Shown here in pieces: positions 51,014-59,917 of a stretch of DNA of 64,000 nucleotides. Every line of letters starts with the position of its first letter. Within the stretch, counting starts at the first letter, position 1. Source of the stretch: Scleromatobacter humisilvae (GTDB taxonomy: Bacteria > Pseudomonadota > Gammaproteobacteria > Burkholderiales > Burkholderiaceae_C); contig NZ_JAJLJH010000001.1 in the NCBI RefSeq assembly GCF_023231945.1, forward strand, positions 124,001 to 188,000, in the 5' to 3' direction. The notes beneath the pieces are model-generated. The model was not told where the DNA came from. It searched no databases and worked only from the letters and a program-made list of their open reading frames with translations. The position numbers were made by a program, and so were the translations under genes.

Positions 51014-53272
51014 ATGCACCCGTTGATGCAAGCCTTCCGCGACGCGCAGCCCGACGGCGCCGGCGACCTCGCGCTGGTCGCGCCCGGACGCGAGCCCGCG
51101 CCCGCGCGCACGGGCGTCACGCGACGCGACGTGCTGGCCGCAGGCGGCCTGGTCGTGGCCATCGGCGGCTGGCTGCCGTCGGCCGCGTCGGCGGCGGCAG
51201 CCGGGCAGGCGCGCGAAGGCGATGCCGCCAAGGCCGTCTTCGAGCCCAACCAGTTCGTCAGCATCGGCTCGGACAACCTCGTCACCATCGTCAACAAGCA
51301 CCACGAGATGGGCCAGGGCAACACGACGGGCCTGGCCACGCTGGTGGCCGACGAGCTCGACGCCGACTGGTCGCTGGTGCGCACCGAGTACGCGGGCGCC
51401 AACATCAAGCTCTACGCCAACCTCGCGTTCGGCATGCAGGGCACCGGCGGCTCGTCGGCGATCGCCAACTCCTACCTGCAGTACCGGACGGCGGGCGCGA
51501 CGGCGCGCGCGATGCTGGTGTCGGCCGCGGCGCAGGCGTGGGGCGTGCCGGCCAGCGAGATCCGCACCAGCGACAGCGTGCTGACGCATGCGTCGGGCAA
51601 GCGCGCGACCTACGGCGAGATGGCCGCGGCCGCCGCGAAGATCACGCCGCCGAAGAATCCGGAGCTGAAGACGCCGGATCGTTTCTCGCTGATGGGCAAG
51701 GAACACGCGACGCCGCGCGTCGATTCGCCGTCCAAGTGCAACGGCACCGCCACATACACTGGCGACGTCAAGCTGCCCGGCCTGCTGACCGCGGTCATCG
51801 CGTTCCCGCCGTCGTTCGGCGCGAAGATGGTGTCGTTCGATGCCGGCGCCGCGAAGAAGGTGCCGGGCGTCACGGACGTCGTCGCCGTGCCCGAGGGCGT
51901 GGCCGTCGTCGCGAAGAACACGTGGGCCGCGCAGCAGGGCCGGCGCGCGCTGAAGGTGACCTGGGACGAATCCGCCGGCGCGCAGCTCGACTCCGAGGCG
52001 CTGCTGGCGCACTACCGCGAGTTGGCGTCGCAGCCCGGCACGCCGTTCGCGAAGCCGGCGCCGGTGGCCGCGCCGACGGTGGCCAAGTCCGTCGAGGCCG
52101 TCTACGAGTTCCCGTTCCTGGCCCACGCGCCGATGGAGCCGCAGAGCTGCGTCGCCTGGCTGCACGACGGCATGCTCGAGACCTGGGCCGGCCACCAGTT
52201 CCCCACCTTCGACCACAAGCTCGCCGCCCAGGCCGCGGGCCTGCCGATGGAGAAGGTCAAGCTGCACTCGCTGGTCTCGGGCGGCAGCTTCGGCCGCCGT
52301 GCCAACGCGTGGAGCGACTTCACGGTGGCCGCGGTCAACGTGGCCGTCGCGATCAAGGGCCGCGCGCCGGTGCGCCTGCAGTACACGCGCGAGGACGACA
52401 TGAGCGCCGGGCTGTATCGGCCGATGACGGTGCACTCGGTCAAGGTCGGCCTGTCCGACGCCGGCAAGGTGGCCGCGTGGAAGCACACGGTGGTCACGCA
52501 GTCCATCGTCGCCGGCACGGCGATGGCGATGATGATCAAGGACGGCATCGACCCGACCTCTGCCGAGGGCGTCTCGCCGACGGTGTACGAGCTGCCGATG
52601 ATGGACGGCCAGCTGCACTCGCCGGCCCTGCCCGTGCGTCCGCTGTGGTGGCGCTCGGTCGGCAACACGCACACGGCCTACGTGATGGAGACCATGATGG
52701 ACAAGCTCGCGCAGGCCGCGGGCCAGGACCCGCTGGCGTTCCGTCTCGCGTTGCTGGACAAGAACCCGCGCGCCACCGGCGCGTTGAAGCTCGTGGCCGA
52801 GAAGTCCGGCTGGGGCAAGGCCATGCCGGCCGGCTCGGCCCAGGGCATCGCGGTGCACGAGTGCTTCGGCACGACGGTGGCGCAGGTGGCCGAGGTCACG
52901 CTCAAGGACGGCAAGGTGCGCGTCGACCGCGTGTTCTGCGCGGTGGACTGCGGCGTGGCGGTCAATCCCGACGTGATCCGCGCCCAGATGGAGGGCTGCA
53001 TCGGCTTCGCGCTCGGCGCGCTCTACTACAGCGAGATCGAGCTGAAGGCCGGGCGGCCGGTGCAGCGCAACTTCGACCAGTACAAGGCCCTGCGCATCTA
53101 CGAGATGCCGGCGGTGGAGGTGTTCATCGTGCCGAGCACGGCCGCGCCGACCGGCGTGGGCGAGCCGGGCGTGCCGCCGCTCGGGCCGGCCGTCGCCAAC
53201 GCGATCGTGCGGGCGGGCGGCCCCGGGGTGACGCGGCTGCCGTTCGCGCGGGCGGGCCTGGTCTCGGCATAG
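51014..53272 (+). CDS. Molybdopterin subunit of periplasmic hydroxylase/aldehyde oxidase (IorB-like)
   Basis: A 752-residue subunit. A Tat signal ([17 protein letters not shown], about residues 35-60) is followed by the xanthine-oxidase-family Moco domains: [40 protein letters not shown], and the catalytic-glutamate region near the C terminus ([19 protein letters not shown]). IorB-like enzymes hydroxylate N-heterocycles or oxidise aldehydes and pass electrons through the small subunit to cytochrome c. Start at 51014 after AGGAGG. Substrate not assignable. Confidence 0.93.
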   Translation: MHPLMQAFRDAQPDGAGDLALVAPGREPAPARTGVTRRDVLAAGGLVVAIGGWLPSAASAAAAGQAREGDAAKAVFEPNQFVSIGSDNLVTIVNKHHEMGQGNTTGLATLVADELDADWSLVRTEYAGANIKLYANLAFGMQGTGGSSAIANSYLQYRTAGATARAMLVSAAAQAWGVPASEIRTSDSVLTHASGKRATYGEMAAAAAKITPPKNPELKTPDRFSLMGKEHATPRVDSPSKCNGTATYTGDVKLPGLLTAVIAFPPSFGAKMVSFDAGAAKKVPGVTDVVAVPEGVAVVAKNTWAAQQGRRALKVTWDESAGAQLDSEALLAHYRELASQPGTPFAKPAPVAAPTVAKSVEAVYEFPFLAHAPMEPQSCVAWLHDGMLETWAGHQFPTFDHKLAAQAAGLPMEKVKLHSLVSGGSFGRRANAWSDFTVAAVNVAVAIKGRAPVRLQYTREDDMSAGLYRPMTVHSVKVGLSDAGKVAAWKHTVVTQSIVAGTAMAMMIKDGIDPTSAEGVSPTVYELPMMDGQLHSPALPVRPLWWRSVGNTHTAYVMETMMDKLAQAAGQDPLAFRLALLDKNPRATGALKLVAEKSGWGKAMPAGSAQGIAVHECFGTTVAQVAEVTLKDGKVRVDRVFCAVDCGVAVNPDVIRAQMEGCIGFALGALYYSEIELKAGRPVQRNFDQYKALRIYEMPAVEVFIVPSTAAPTGVGEPGVPPLGPAVANAIVRAGGPGVTRLPFARAGLVSA

Positions 53273-53298
53273 ATCGCCACGGCGGACAATGTCCGTCG

Positions 53299-54015
53299 AT
53301 GGACATCCTTCCGCCACCCGAGACGCTGCGCCTGCTGCACGCCGACGGCGCCCTCGTCGCGATCGACAAGCCCGCCGGCCTGCTGGTGCATCGCTCGGCG
53401 CTCGACGCCCACGAGACGCGCACCGCCGCCGACCTGCTGCGCGCGCAGCTGGGCGCGCCGGTGTGGATGCTGCACCGGCTCGACAAGGCAACGTCCGGCG
53501 TGCTCGCGTTCGCGCGCGATGCGGCGACCGCGTCTGCGCTGGGCGAAGCCTTCGAGTCGGGACGCGTGCGCAAGCGCTACCTCGCGCTGGTGCGCGGCTG
53601 GCCGCCGGCCGAGGGCGAGATCGACTACGCACTGGCGCGCGATCCGGAGCTGCCGTCCGCGGGTCAGCCGCGCCTCCCAGCGGTGACACGCTGGCGACGC
53701 CTCGCCTGCGTCGAATGGCCGTTCGGCGACGGCCGCCACGCGACGAGCCGCTACGCGCTGGTGGAGGTCGAGCCGCTTTCGGGCCGGCGCCACCAGATCC
53801 GCCGCCACTTCAAGCACATCGCGCATCCGCTGGTGGGCGACACGACGCACGGCAAGAGTGCGCACAACCGCGCGGTGGCCGCGTGGCTGGGCACGTCGCG
53901 GCTGTGGCTGCATGCGAGCCGGCTCGAGCTGCCCGGCATCGACGGCGGGCCGCCGCTCGTGATCGAGTCGCCGCCCGGCGCCGAGTGGGCGCCGCTGCTT
54001 GAAGCGCCGCCTTGA
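53299..54015 (+). CDS. truC: tRNA pseudouridine synthase C
   Basis: A 238-residue RluA-family enzyme. The catalytic Asp lies in HRLDKATSG, and IDKPAGLLVHRSALDAHETRTAADLL is the opening pattern of TruC, which modifies U65 of tRNAs. RHQIRRHFKHIAHPLVGDTTHG is conserved in this subgroup. It is 26 bp after the iorB-like gene but is probably an independent housekeeping gene. Confidence 0.85.
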   Translation: MDILPPPETLRLLHADGALVAIDKPAGLLVHRSALDAHETRTAADLLRAQLGAPVWMLHRLDKATSGVLAFARDAATASALGEAFESGRVRKRYLALVRGWPPAEGEIDYALARDPELPSAGQPRLPAVTRWRRLACVEWPFGDGRHATSRYALVEVEPLSGRRHQIRRHFKHIAHPLVGDTTHGKSAHNRAVAAWLGTSRLWLHASRLELPGIDGGPPLVIESPPGAEWAPLLEAPP

Positions 54016-54043
54016 TCGCCGATGCGGCTTCGCCGCCCGTCGC

Positions 54044-55165
54044 CTACTTCTTGCGGACGATGACGCTGCCGATCGAGTAGCCCGCGCCGAACGAGCAGAT
54101 CACGCCGACGTCGCCCGCCTTGAGGTCGGCGCGGTACTCGTGGAACGCCAGCACCGAGCCGGCCGAGGCGGTGTTGGCGTAGGTATCGAGCACCAGCGGC
54201 GCGAGGTCGCCGCCGGCCTCGGCGCCGACCAGCTTCTTCAGGATCAGCTGGTTCATGCCGAGGTTGGCCTGGTGCAGCCAGTAGCGGCGCACCTGCGTCG
54301 GCTCGAAGTGCAGCGCCTGCAGGTGGGCCTCGATGTGCGCGGCGGCGAGCGGAACGACTTCCTTGAACACCTTGCGGCCTTCCTGGCGGAAGGTCTTGTC
54401 GCGCGCGTCGGGATCGGCATCCTCGCTGCGGTTCATGAAGCCGAAGTTGTTGCGGATCGCGTTGGAGAACTGCGTGACGAGCTTGGTGCCCAGCACTTCC
54501 CATTGATCCGTCGAGACCGCGGTGTCGGCGCTCTCGATCAGCGTGGCCGTGCACACGTCGCCGAAGATGAAGTGGCAGTCGCGATCCTTGTACTCGATGT
54601 GCGCGGACGTGATCTCCGGGTTGACGACCAGCACGCACTTCGCGCTGCCCGAGCGCACCGCGTTGACGGCCTGCTCGATGGCGAAGGTGGCCGACGAGCA
54701 CGCCACGTTCATGTCGAAGCCGTAGCCGCCGGCGCCGAGCGCCTGCTGGATCTCGACGGCCATCGCCGGATAAGCACGCTGCATGTTGGACGCCGCGCAG
54801 AAGATCGCGTCGACATCCGCGCCCGTGCGCCCGGCCGCGGCCAGTGCCTTCTTGCAGGCGTCGACCGCGATCTCGGCCATCAGCGACAGCTCGTCGTCGC
54901 CACGTTCGGCGAACTTCGGCCGCATGCGCGCCGGGTCGAGCACGCCGGCCTTGTCGATGACATAGCGCTGCTTGATACCCGAGGCCTTCTCGATGAACTC
55001 GACGCTCGATCCCACCAGCGCCATCTCGTCGCCGCGCGCGATGGCCTCGGCATGCCTGGTGTTGTGCGCCTCGGCGTAGGCATTGAATGCCTGCACCAGT
55101 TCCGCGTTGGTGACGATGTGCGGCGGCTGGTAGAGGCCGGTGCCGCTGATGACTGCTTGGGGCAT
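54044..55165 (-). CDS. Beta-ketoacyl-ACP synthase III (long FabH paralogue)
   Basis: A 373-residue KAS III-fold enzyme with Cys-His-Asn triad: MNVACSSATFAIE, YWLHQANLGMN and TYANTASAGS. It is about 50 residues longer than housekeeping FabH (about 320), with the insert near the N terminus (NAELVQAFNAYAEAHNTRHA). Long FabH-like proteins initiate fatty-acid synthesis or make specialised acyl chains in some beta- and gammaproteobacteria. No acyl carrier protein or other fab genes lie nearby. Confidence 0.9.
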   Translation of the reverse strand: MPQAVISGTGLYQPPHIVTNAELVQAFNAYAEAHNTRHAEAIARGDEMALVGSSVEFIEKASGIKQRYVIDKAGVLDPARMRPKFAERGDDELSLMAEIAVDACKKALAAAGRTGADVDAIFCAASNMQRAYPAMAVEIQQALGAGGYGFDMNVACSSATFAIEQAVNAVRSGSAKCVLVVNPEITSAHIEYKDRDCHFIFGDVCTATLIESADTAVSTDQWEVLGTKLVTQFSNAIRNNFGFMNRSEDADPDARDKTFRQEGRKVFKEVVPLAAAHIEAHLQALHFEPTQVRRYWLHQANLGMNQLILKKLVGAEAGGDLAPLVLDTYANTASAGSVLAFHEYRADLKAGDVGVICSFGAGYSIGSVIVRKK

Positions 55166-55299
55166 GGAGATTCCTGGGTTACCCGCTGATTTTAGCTGGC
55201 CGGGTCACGCCGGACGGGCGCGTGTTCTCGGGGAAAGCACCACGCCGCACGACGGATGACCGCGGATTCACGCACGTTGCGTGCTGCGGCGCACAAGCC

Positions 55300-55986
55300 T
55301 CAGAACGGCACCGGGCTCTCGAACACCAACGGCTCGCCCGTCAACGTATGCGGCAGCGCCAGCCGGCACGCGTGCAGCATCATGCGCGGCGACACATCGC
55401 CCTCGATGCCGTAGAACGGGTCGCCGGCGATCGGGCAGCCCAGCGATGCGAGATGCACGCGCAGCTGGTGCGTGCGGCCCGTGACGGGCGCCAGCGCGAT
55501 GCGCGTCAGCGTGCCGACGCCATCGACCCGCGTCTCGCCGACGACTCGGTAGTGCGTCAGCGACGGCTTGCCGGTGTCGTGGCAGACGACCTGGCGCGGC
55601 CGGTTCGGCCAATCGACGATCAGCGGCAGATCGATCTCGCCCTCGTCGCGCGCCGGCCGGCCGTGCACCAGTGCCTCGTAGACCTTGTCGACCTCGCGCT
55701 CGCGGAAGGCCTCGCTGAGCGACGCGTGCGCCAGCGCCTCGCGCGCGAGCACGATGACGCCGCTGGTGGGCATGTCCAGCCGATGCACGATGCGCGCGCC
55801 AGGCCACACGGCCTGCGCGCGGGTCAGCAGGCTGTCGCGCTTCTCGAGCCCGCGCCCCGGCTCGGACAGCAGCCCCGCCGGCTTGACCAGCACGACGAAG
55901 GCATCCTCGACATGCAGCACCTCGAGGCCGGTGTCCGGCGGCGGCCGGTAGACGTCGGCGTCGGGAACCGTGCGCGGCGCGTTCAC
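55300..55986 (-). CDS. RluA-family RNA pseudouridine synthase
   Basis: A 228-residue pseudouridine synthase. Catalytic Asp in VHRLDMPTSG, opening VEDAFVVLVKPAGLLSEPGRG, and GRTHQLRVHLASLGCPIAGDPFYG. The target RNA position is uncertain; length and opening resemble RluA (23S U746/tRNA U32). GTG at 55986 overlaps the riboflavin synthase stop (GTGA), so the gene is translated as the second cistron after ribE. Confidence 0.88.
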   Translation of the reverse strand: MNAPRTVPDADVYRPPPDTGLEVLHVEDAFVVLVKPAGLLSEPGRGLEKRDSLLTRAQAVWPGARIVHRLDMPTSGVIVLAREALAHASLSEAFREREVDKVYEALVHGRPARDEGEIDLPLIVDWPNRPRQVVCHDTGKPSLTHYRVVGETRVDGVGTLTRIALAPVTGRTHQLRVHLASLGCPIAGDPFYGIEGDVSPRMMLHACRLALPHTLTGEPLVFESPVPF

Positions 55987-56675
55987 TTCTCGATCAGCAG
56001 CGTCTCGACGTCGACGCCGCGCTCGCGCAGCAGCTCGGTCAGCGGCGCCAGCAAGGGGCCGAGGCGCTCCTCGACGGACGCGCGCACCGTGTCCACCATC
56101 ACCTGCGTGCCGCGCTCGATCTCGATGTTGAGCGCGTCGCCGGGCTGCTTGTCGGCGAAGGTCGTCATGCGCAGCGTCTCGGGGATCAGCCAGACCTCGA
56201 ACCAGCCCTCGGCCTTGTTGGCGTCGGACACGGTCAGGCTCGCGCCGTTGATCGCGATGTAGCCCTTGGCGAACACGTAGCGCATCCAGCGCGATGGCAC
56301 CGCGATGCGCATCACGTGGTTGTTCTCGGGCTGGCGCACGGAACCGAGCACGGCCTGGAAGTCGACGTGCCCCGACAGCGGATGGCCGCCGATCTCCGCG
56401 CCGTCGCGCGCCGCGCGTTCGACGTTGATGCGGCTGCCGACCTTGAGCGTGTCCAGCGTCGTCAGGCTGAGGCTCTGCTGCATCACGTCGAAGTTGGCGG
56501 CGCGGTCGCCGACGAGCTCGGTCACCGTCAGGCAGACGCCGTCGACCGACACGCTGGCGCCGATCTCCAGCCCGTCGCAGAAGCCCGCGGGGAATTCGAG
56601 CGTGAAGCTGCGCAGGCCGGGCTTGTCGACGAGCACGGAGACGGTGGCGACGGCCTGGACGATGCCGGTGAACAT
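55983..56675 (-). CDS. ribE: Riboflavin synthase alpha chain
   Basis: A 230-residue enzyme that dismutates 6,7-dimethyl-8-ribityllumazine to riboflavin. It has the family start MFTGIVQAVATV and two lumazine-binding repeats (1-95 and 97-200), with VDGVCLTVTEL and INGASLTVSDAN as the matching motifs of each half. No FMN riboswitch is seen in the 96-bp divergent region upstream, and other rib genes are absent from the window. Confidence 0.95.
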   Translation of the reverse strand: MFTGIVQAVATVSVLVDKPGLRSFTLEFPAGFCDGLEIGASVSVDGVCLTVTELVGDRAANFDVMQQSLSLTTLDTLKVGSRINVERAARDGAEIGGHPLSGHVDFQAVLGSVRQPENNHVMRIAVPSRWMRYVFAKGYIAINGASLTVSDANKAEGWFEVWLIPETLRMTTFADKQPGDALNIEIERGTQVMVDTVRASVEERLGPLLAPLTELLRERGVDVETLLIEK

Positions 56676-56771
56676 GATGGTGCGGTTCCGGAAAGGGGGA
56701 TGCGCGATTGTCGCCGTTGCCGGACGCCCGTGCCGGCGTGGTGCAATCCACGCCTCAGCCACGGAGAGCTC

Positions 56772-57296
56772 ATGTTCCTGCCCGCCACAGACGCCGACAT
56801 CCCCCGCATCGTCGACCTGATGAACCGCGCCTACCGCGGCTCGACCAGTTGGAGCGCCGAGCAGGCCTACATCACGGGCGACCGCACGACGCAAGCCTTC
56901 CTGCGCGAGGACATCGCCGCCAACCCCGCCGCGACGCTGCTGAAGTGGGTCGCCGGGCCCGGCGACCCGGCCAGCGGCTGCGTCTGGCTGGAACCCCTGG
57001 GCGACGGCACCTGGTACCTGGGCTCGCTGTGCGTCGCGCCCGATGGCCAGAACGCCGGCCAGGGCCGCACGCTGCTCGCCGCCGCGGAGGCGTGGGCGCG
57101 CGCGCGCGGCGCCGCGCGCGTGCGCATGAGCGTCGTCAACGTGCGCGACACGCTGATCGCCTGGTACCGGCGCCGCGGCTACCGCACCACCGGCGAGATC
57201 GAGCCATTCCCGTATGGCAGCGACCGCTTCGGCACGCCGCTGCGCGACGACCTCGCGTTCGTCGTGCTGGAAAAGGATCTGCGGGCCGCCGGCTGA
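56772..57296 (+). CDS. GNAT-family N-acetyltransferase
   Basis: A 174-residue GNAT protein. The acyl-CoA-binding strand and loop are in YLGSLCVAPDGQNAGQGRTLLAAAEAWA, with the R/Q-x-x-G-x-A/G-like loop QNAGQGR. The C-terminal AWYRRRGYRTTGEIEPFPY is typical. Substrate unknown. It is divergent from ribE and precedes the Nramp gene by 68 bp. ACGGAGAG is the ribosome site. Confidence 0.88.
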   Translation: MFLPATDADIPRIVDLMNRAYRGSTSWSAEQAYITGDRTTQAFLREDIAANPAATLLKWVAGPGDPASGCVWLEPLGDGTWYLGSLCVAPDGQNAGQGRTLLAAAEAWARARGAARVRMSVVNVRDTLIAWYRRRGYRTTGEIEPFPYGSDRFGTPLRDDLAFVVLEKDLRAAG

Positions 57297-57364
57297 CGCC
57301 GCGATTGCGCGGATCAATCGGCCCCAGTCGGGCAAGGCCGCACGCGAGCCCGGACAATCGCCCC

Positions 57365-58684
57365 ATGCCGTGGAGCCTCCCGAAGTTCGCGACCGCCCCG
57401 TTCTGCCCGTCCGAGGTGCGCGGCAGCATCGCGGTGCCGCCCGGCACGCCGTGGTGGCAGCGCGTGCTGCGCTTCGCCGGGCCGGGGCTGCTGGTGGCGG
57501 TCGGCTACATGGATCCGGGCAACTGGGCGACCGACATCGAGGCCGGCTCGGTGTTCGGCTACTCGCTGCTGTTCGTGGTGCTGCTGTCCAGCCTGGCGGC
57601 CATCGTGCTGCAGGTGCTGTCGCTGCGGCTGGGCATCGTGGCGCGGGTCGACCTCGCGCGGGCCTGCCGCGACCGCTACGGCGAGATCCCGCGCAAGGCC
57701 CTGTGGCTGATGGCCGAGATCGCAATCGTCGCGTGCGACGTCGCCGAGGTGCTGGGCTCGGCGCTGGCGCTGCACCTGCTGTTCGGCGTGTCGCTGGCGC
57801 TCGGCATCGTCATCACCGCCTTCGACACGCTGCTGGTGCTGGGCCTCAAGGGCAAGGGCTTCCGCCAGGTCGAGGCCATCGTGCTGGGCCTGGTGGCCAC
57901 GATCAGCGTGTGCTTCGCGATCGAGCTCGGGCTCGTCGGCCCCGACTGGCACGCCGTGGCCGCGGGCTTCGTGCCGCACGTCGACGCGCTGCGCGATCCG
58001 CACGCGCTCTACATCGCCATCGGCATCCTCGGCGCCACCGTGATGCCGCACAACCTGTACCTGCACTCGTCCATCGTGCAGACGCGACAGACGGGCCGCG
58101 ACCACGCGAGCACCGCCAACGCGGTGCGGCTGTCGACCATCGACACGGTGGGCTCGCTGACGCTGGCGCTGCTGGTCAACGCGGCGATCCTGACGCTGGC
58201 CTCGAGCGCGTTCCACACCACCGGGCACACGGGCGTCACCGAGATCCAGGACGCGTACCACCTGCTCGACCCCATCGTCGGCTCGGGCGTGGCCGCGCTG
58301 CTGTTCGGCGTCGCGCTGCTCGCCTCCGGCCAGAGCTCGACCTTCACCGGCACCATCGCGGGCCAGGTGATCATGGAGGGCTTCCTCGACCTGAAGATCC
58401 CGTGCTGGCAGCGCCGCCTGATCACGCGCGGCCTCGCGCTGGTGCCGGCGCTGGCCGGCGTGCTGTGGCTCGGCGACCAGGGCGTGGGCACGCTGCTCGT
58501 CGCCAGCCAGGTGGTGCTGAGCCTTCAGCTGCCGTTCGCGATCTGGCCGTTGGTGCGACTGACGAGCGACCGCGCGCTGATGGGCCGCTTCGCGAACGGG
58601 CCGGGGCTCAAGCTCGTCGCCTGGGCGCTGTTCGCGGCCATCACGGTCGCCAACGTGTGGCTCATCGGCAGCATGCTGCGCTGA
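57365..58684 (+). CDS. Nramp-family divalent metal transporter
   Basis: A 439-residue inner-membrane transporter with 11 hydrophobic segments. The Nramp metal-binding motif DPGN is in VGYMDPGNWATDIEAG, and the helix 6 motif is in ATVMPHNLYLHSSIV; QSSTFTGTIAGQVIMEGFL is the conserved transport signature. Nramp (MntH-like) proteins import Mn2+ or Fe2+ with protons. It ends back-to-back with the convergent ArsC-like gene. No metal riboswitch is visible upstream. Confidence 0.93.
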   Translation: MPWSLPKFATAPFCPSEVRGSIAVPPGTPWWQRVLRFAGPGLLVAVGYMDPGNWATDIEAGSVFGYSLLFVVLLSSLAAIVLQVLSLRLGIVARVDLARACRDRYGEIPRKALWLMAEIAIVACDVAEVLGSALALHLLFGVSLALGIVITAFDTLLVLGLKGKGFRQVEAIVLGLVATISVCFAIELGLVGPDWHAVAAGFVPHVDALRDPHALYIAIGILGATVMPHNLYLHSSIVQTRQTGRDHASTANAVRLSTIDTVGSLTLALLVNAAILTLASSAFHTTGHTGVTEIQDAYHLLDPIVGSGVAALLFGVALLASGQSSTFTGTIAGQVIMEGFLDLKIPCWQRRLITRGLALVPALAGVLWLGDQGVGTLLVASQVVLSLQLPFAIWPLVRLTSDRALMGRFANGPGLKLVAWALFAAITVANVWLIGSMLR

Positions 58685-59032
58685 TCAGACGCGCGTTTCC
58701 CAGTCGTCGGCATCGAAGCCGACCGTGATGCGCCCGTCGTCCCACTCGACGACCGGCCGCTTGATCACGCTGGCCTGCTCGCGCATCAGCGCCTGCGCCG
58801 ACGCGGCGTCGACCACCGAGCCCTGCTGCGCCTCGGGCAGCTTGCGCCAGGTCGTGCCCTTGCGATTGAGCACGCGCTCCCAGCCGGCCGACGCCACCCA
58901 GGCGGCGAGGCGGTCGGCGGGAACGCCCGCCTTCTTGAAGTCGTGGAAGTCGTGGGCGACGCCGTGGCTCGCGAGCCAGTCGCGGGCGCGCTTGACGGTG
59001 TCGCAGTTGGGAATGCCGTAGAGGATGGTCAT
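58685..59032 (-). CDS. ArsC/Spx-like small thioredoxin-fold protein
   Basis: A 115-residue protein of the ArsC/Spx family (YffB-like). The single cysteine is at Cys10 in YGIPNCDTVKRARDWL; RPVVEWDDGRITVGFD closes the fold. Members of this group often lack true arsenate reductase activity and may act on glutathione adducts. ATG at 59032 fits the family N terminus. No ars genes are nearby. Confidence 0.88.
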   Translation of the reverse strand: MTILYGIPNCDTVKRARDWLASHGVAHDFHDFKKAGVPADRLAAWVASAGWERVLNRKGTTWRKLPEAQQGSVVDAASAQALMREQASVIKRPVVEWDDGRITVGFDADDWETRV

Positions 59033-59187
59033 GGCGCCATTGTCGCGCGACGTCGCGTGGTCGACTGCCGAGCCGCAACACGCCGAAGGCATGGCGCTTG
59101 CTGACGGTCCGGGTCTTCGGAGCCCGACCGTCGGATGTCGCCGCTCCGCCTTTTGCGCACCGCCGCGCAACCGAACCGGAGTCTGCG

Positions 59188-59907
59188 ATGACCGCGCCAC
59201 TCGAATCCTGGAAAGTCTTGCCGCATGGCCCGTTGACCGAGGTCGACGACAAGGTGTGGACGGTCACCGGCACCATCCACATGCCCGTGGGCGACTTCGA
59301 GCGCCGAATGACGGTCGTGCGGCTGCGCGATGGCGGCCTCGTCGTCTACAGCGCGATCGCGCTCGACGAGCCGCAGATGGCCCGGCTCGAGAGCCTGGGC
59401 CGCATGGCGTGGCTCGTCGTTCCCGGCGACGACCATCGGCTCGACGCCAAGCCCTGGCTGCATCGCTACCCGACCATGCACGTGGCGGCGCCCGCGGGTG
59501 CGCTCGAGAAGGCGCTGGAGGTGGTGCCGATCGAATCGACCGCGCCCGACTTCGGCGACCCGGACGTGCGCTGGGTCACCGTGCCCGGCACGCGCGAGCA
59601 CGAGGCCGCGCTGGTCGTGCGCGGCGCCGGGGGCACCACCATCGTCGTCAACGACCTCATTGCCAACCTGCGCCACGAGCACGGCTTCACGGGGTGGATG
59701 CTCCGCCTGATGGGCTTCGCCGGCGACGAGCCCAACATCCCGGGCGTGCGCAAGCTCGCGATGGTCAAGGACTCGGCCGCGCTCGCCGACCAGTTGCTCG
59801 AATGGAGCGAGATCGCCGACCTGCACTGCGTGCTCGTGTCGCACGGCGAGCCCATCGTCGACGACCCGCGCGCCGAGTTGCGCCGCCTGTCCGATTCGCT
59901 GCGCTGA
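59188..59907 (+). CDS. DUF4336-like metallo-beta-lactamase-fold protein
   Basis: A 239-residue protein with a metallo-hydrolase-like layout (VWTVTGTIHMPVGDFERRMTVVRLRDGGLVVYSAIA, LVVPGDDHRLDAKPW, and later VVNDLIANLRHEHG, VLVSHGEPIVDD). The canonical HxHxDH zinc motif is not present in full, as in the DUF4336 group. Function unknown. Start 59188 follows CCGGAG and is the family-like N terminus. Confidence 0.65.
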   Translation: MTAPLESWKVLPHGPLTEVDDKVWTVTGTIHMPVGDFERRMTVVRLRDGGLVVYSAIALDEPQMARLESLGRMAWLVVPGDDHRLDAKPWLHRYPTMHVAAPAGALEKALEVVPIESTAPDFGDPDVRWVTVPGTREHEAALVVRGAGGTTIVVNDLIANLRHEHGFTGWMLRLMGFAGDEPNIPGVRKLAMVKDSAALADQLLEWSEIADLHCVLVSHGEPIVDDPRAELRRLSDSLR

Positions 59908-59917
59908 AGGACGACCC

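Noticed and set aside
56676-56771. FMN riboswitch before ribE
   Set aside because: The divergent spacer is only 96 bp and lacks the conserved RFN element boxes.
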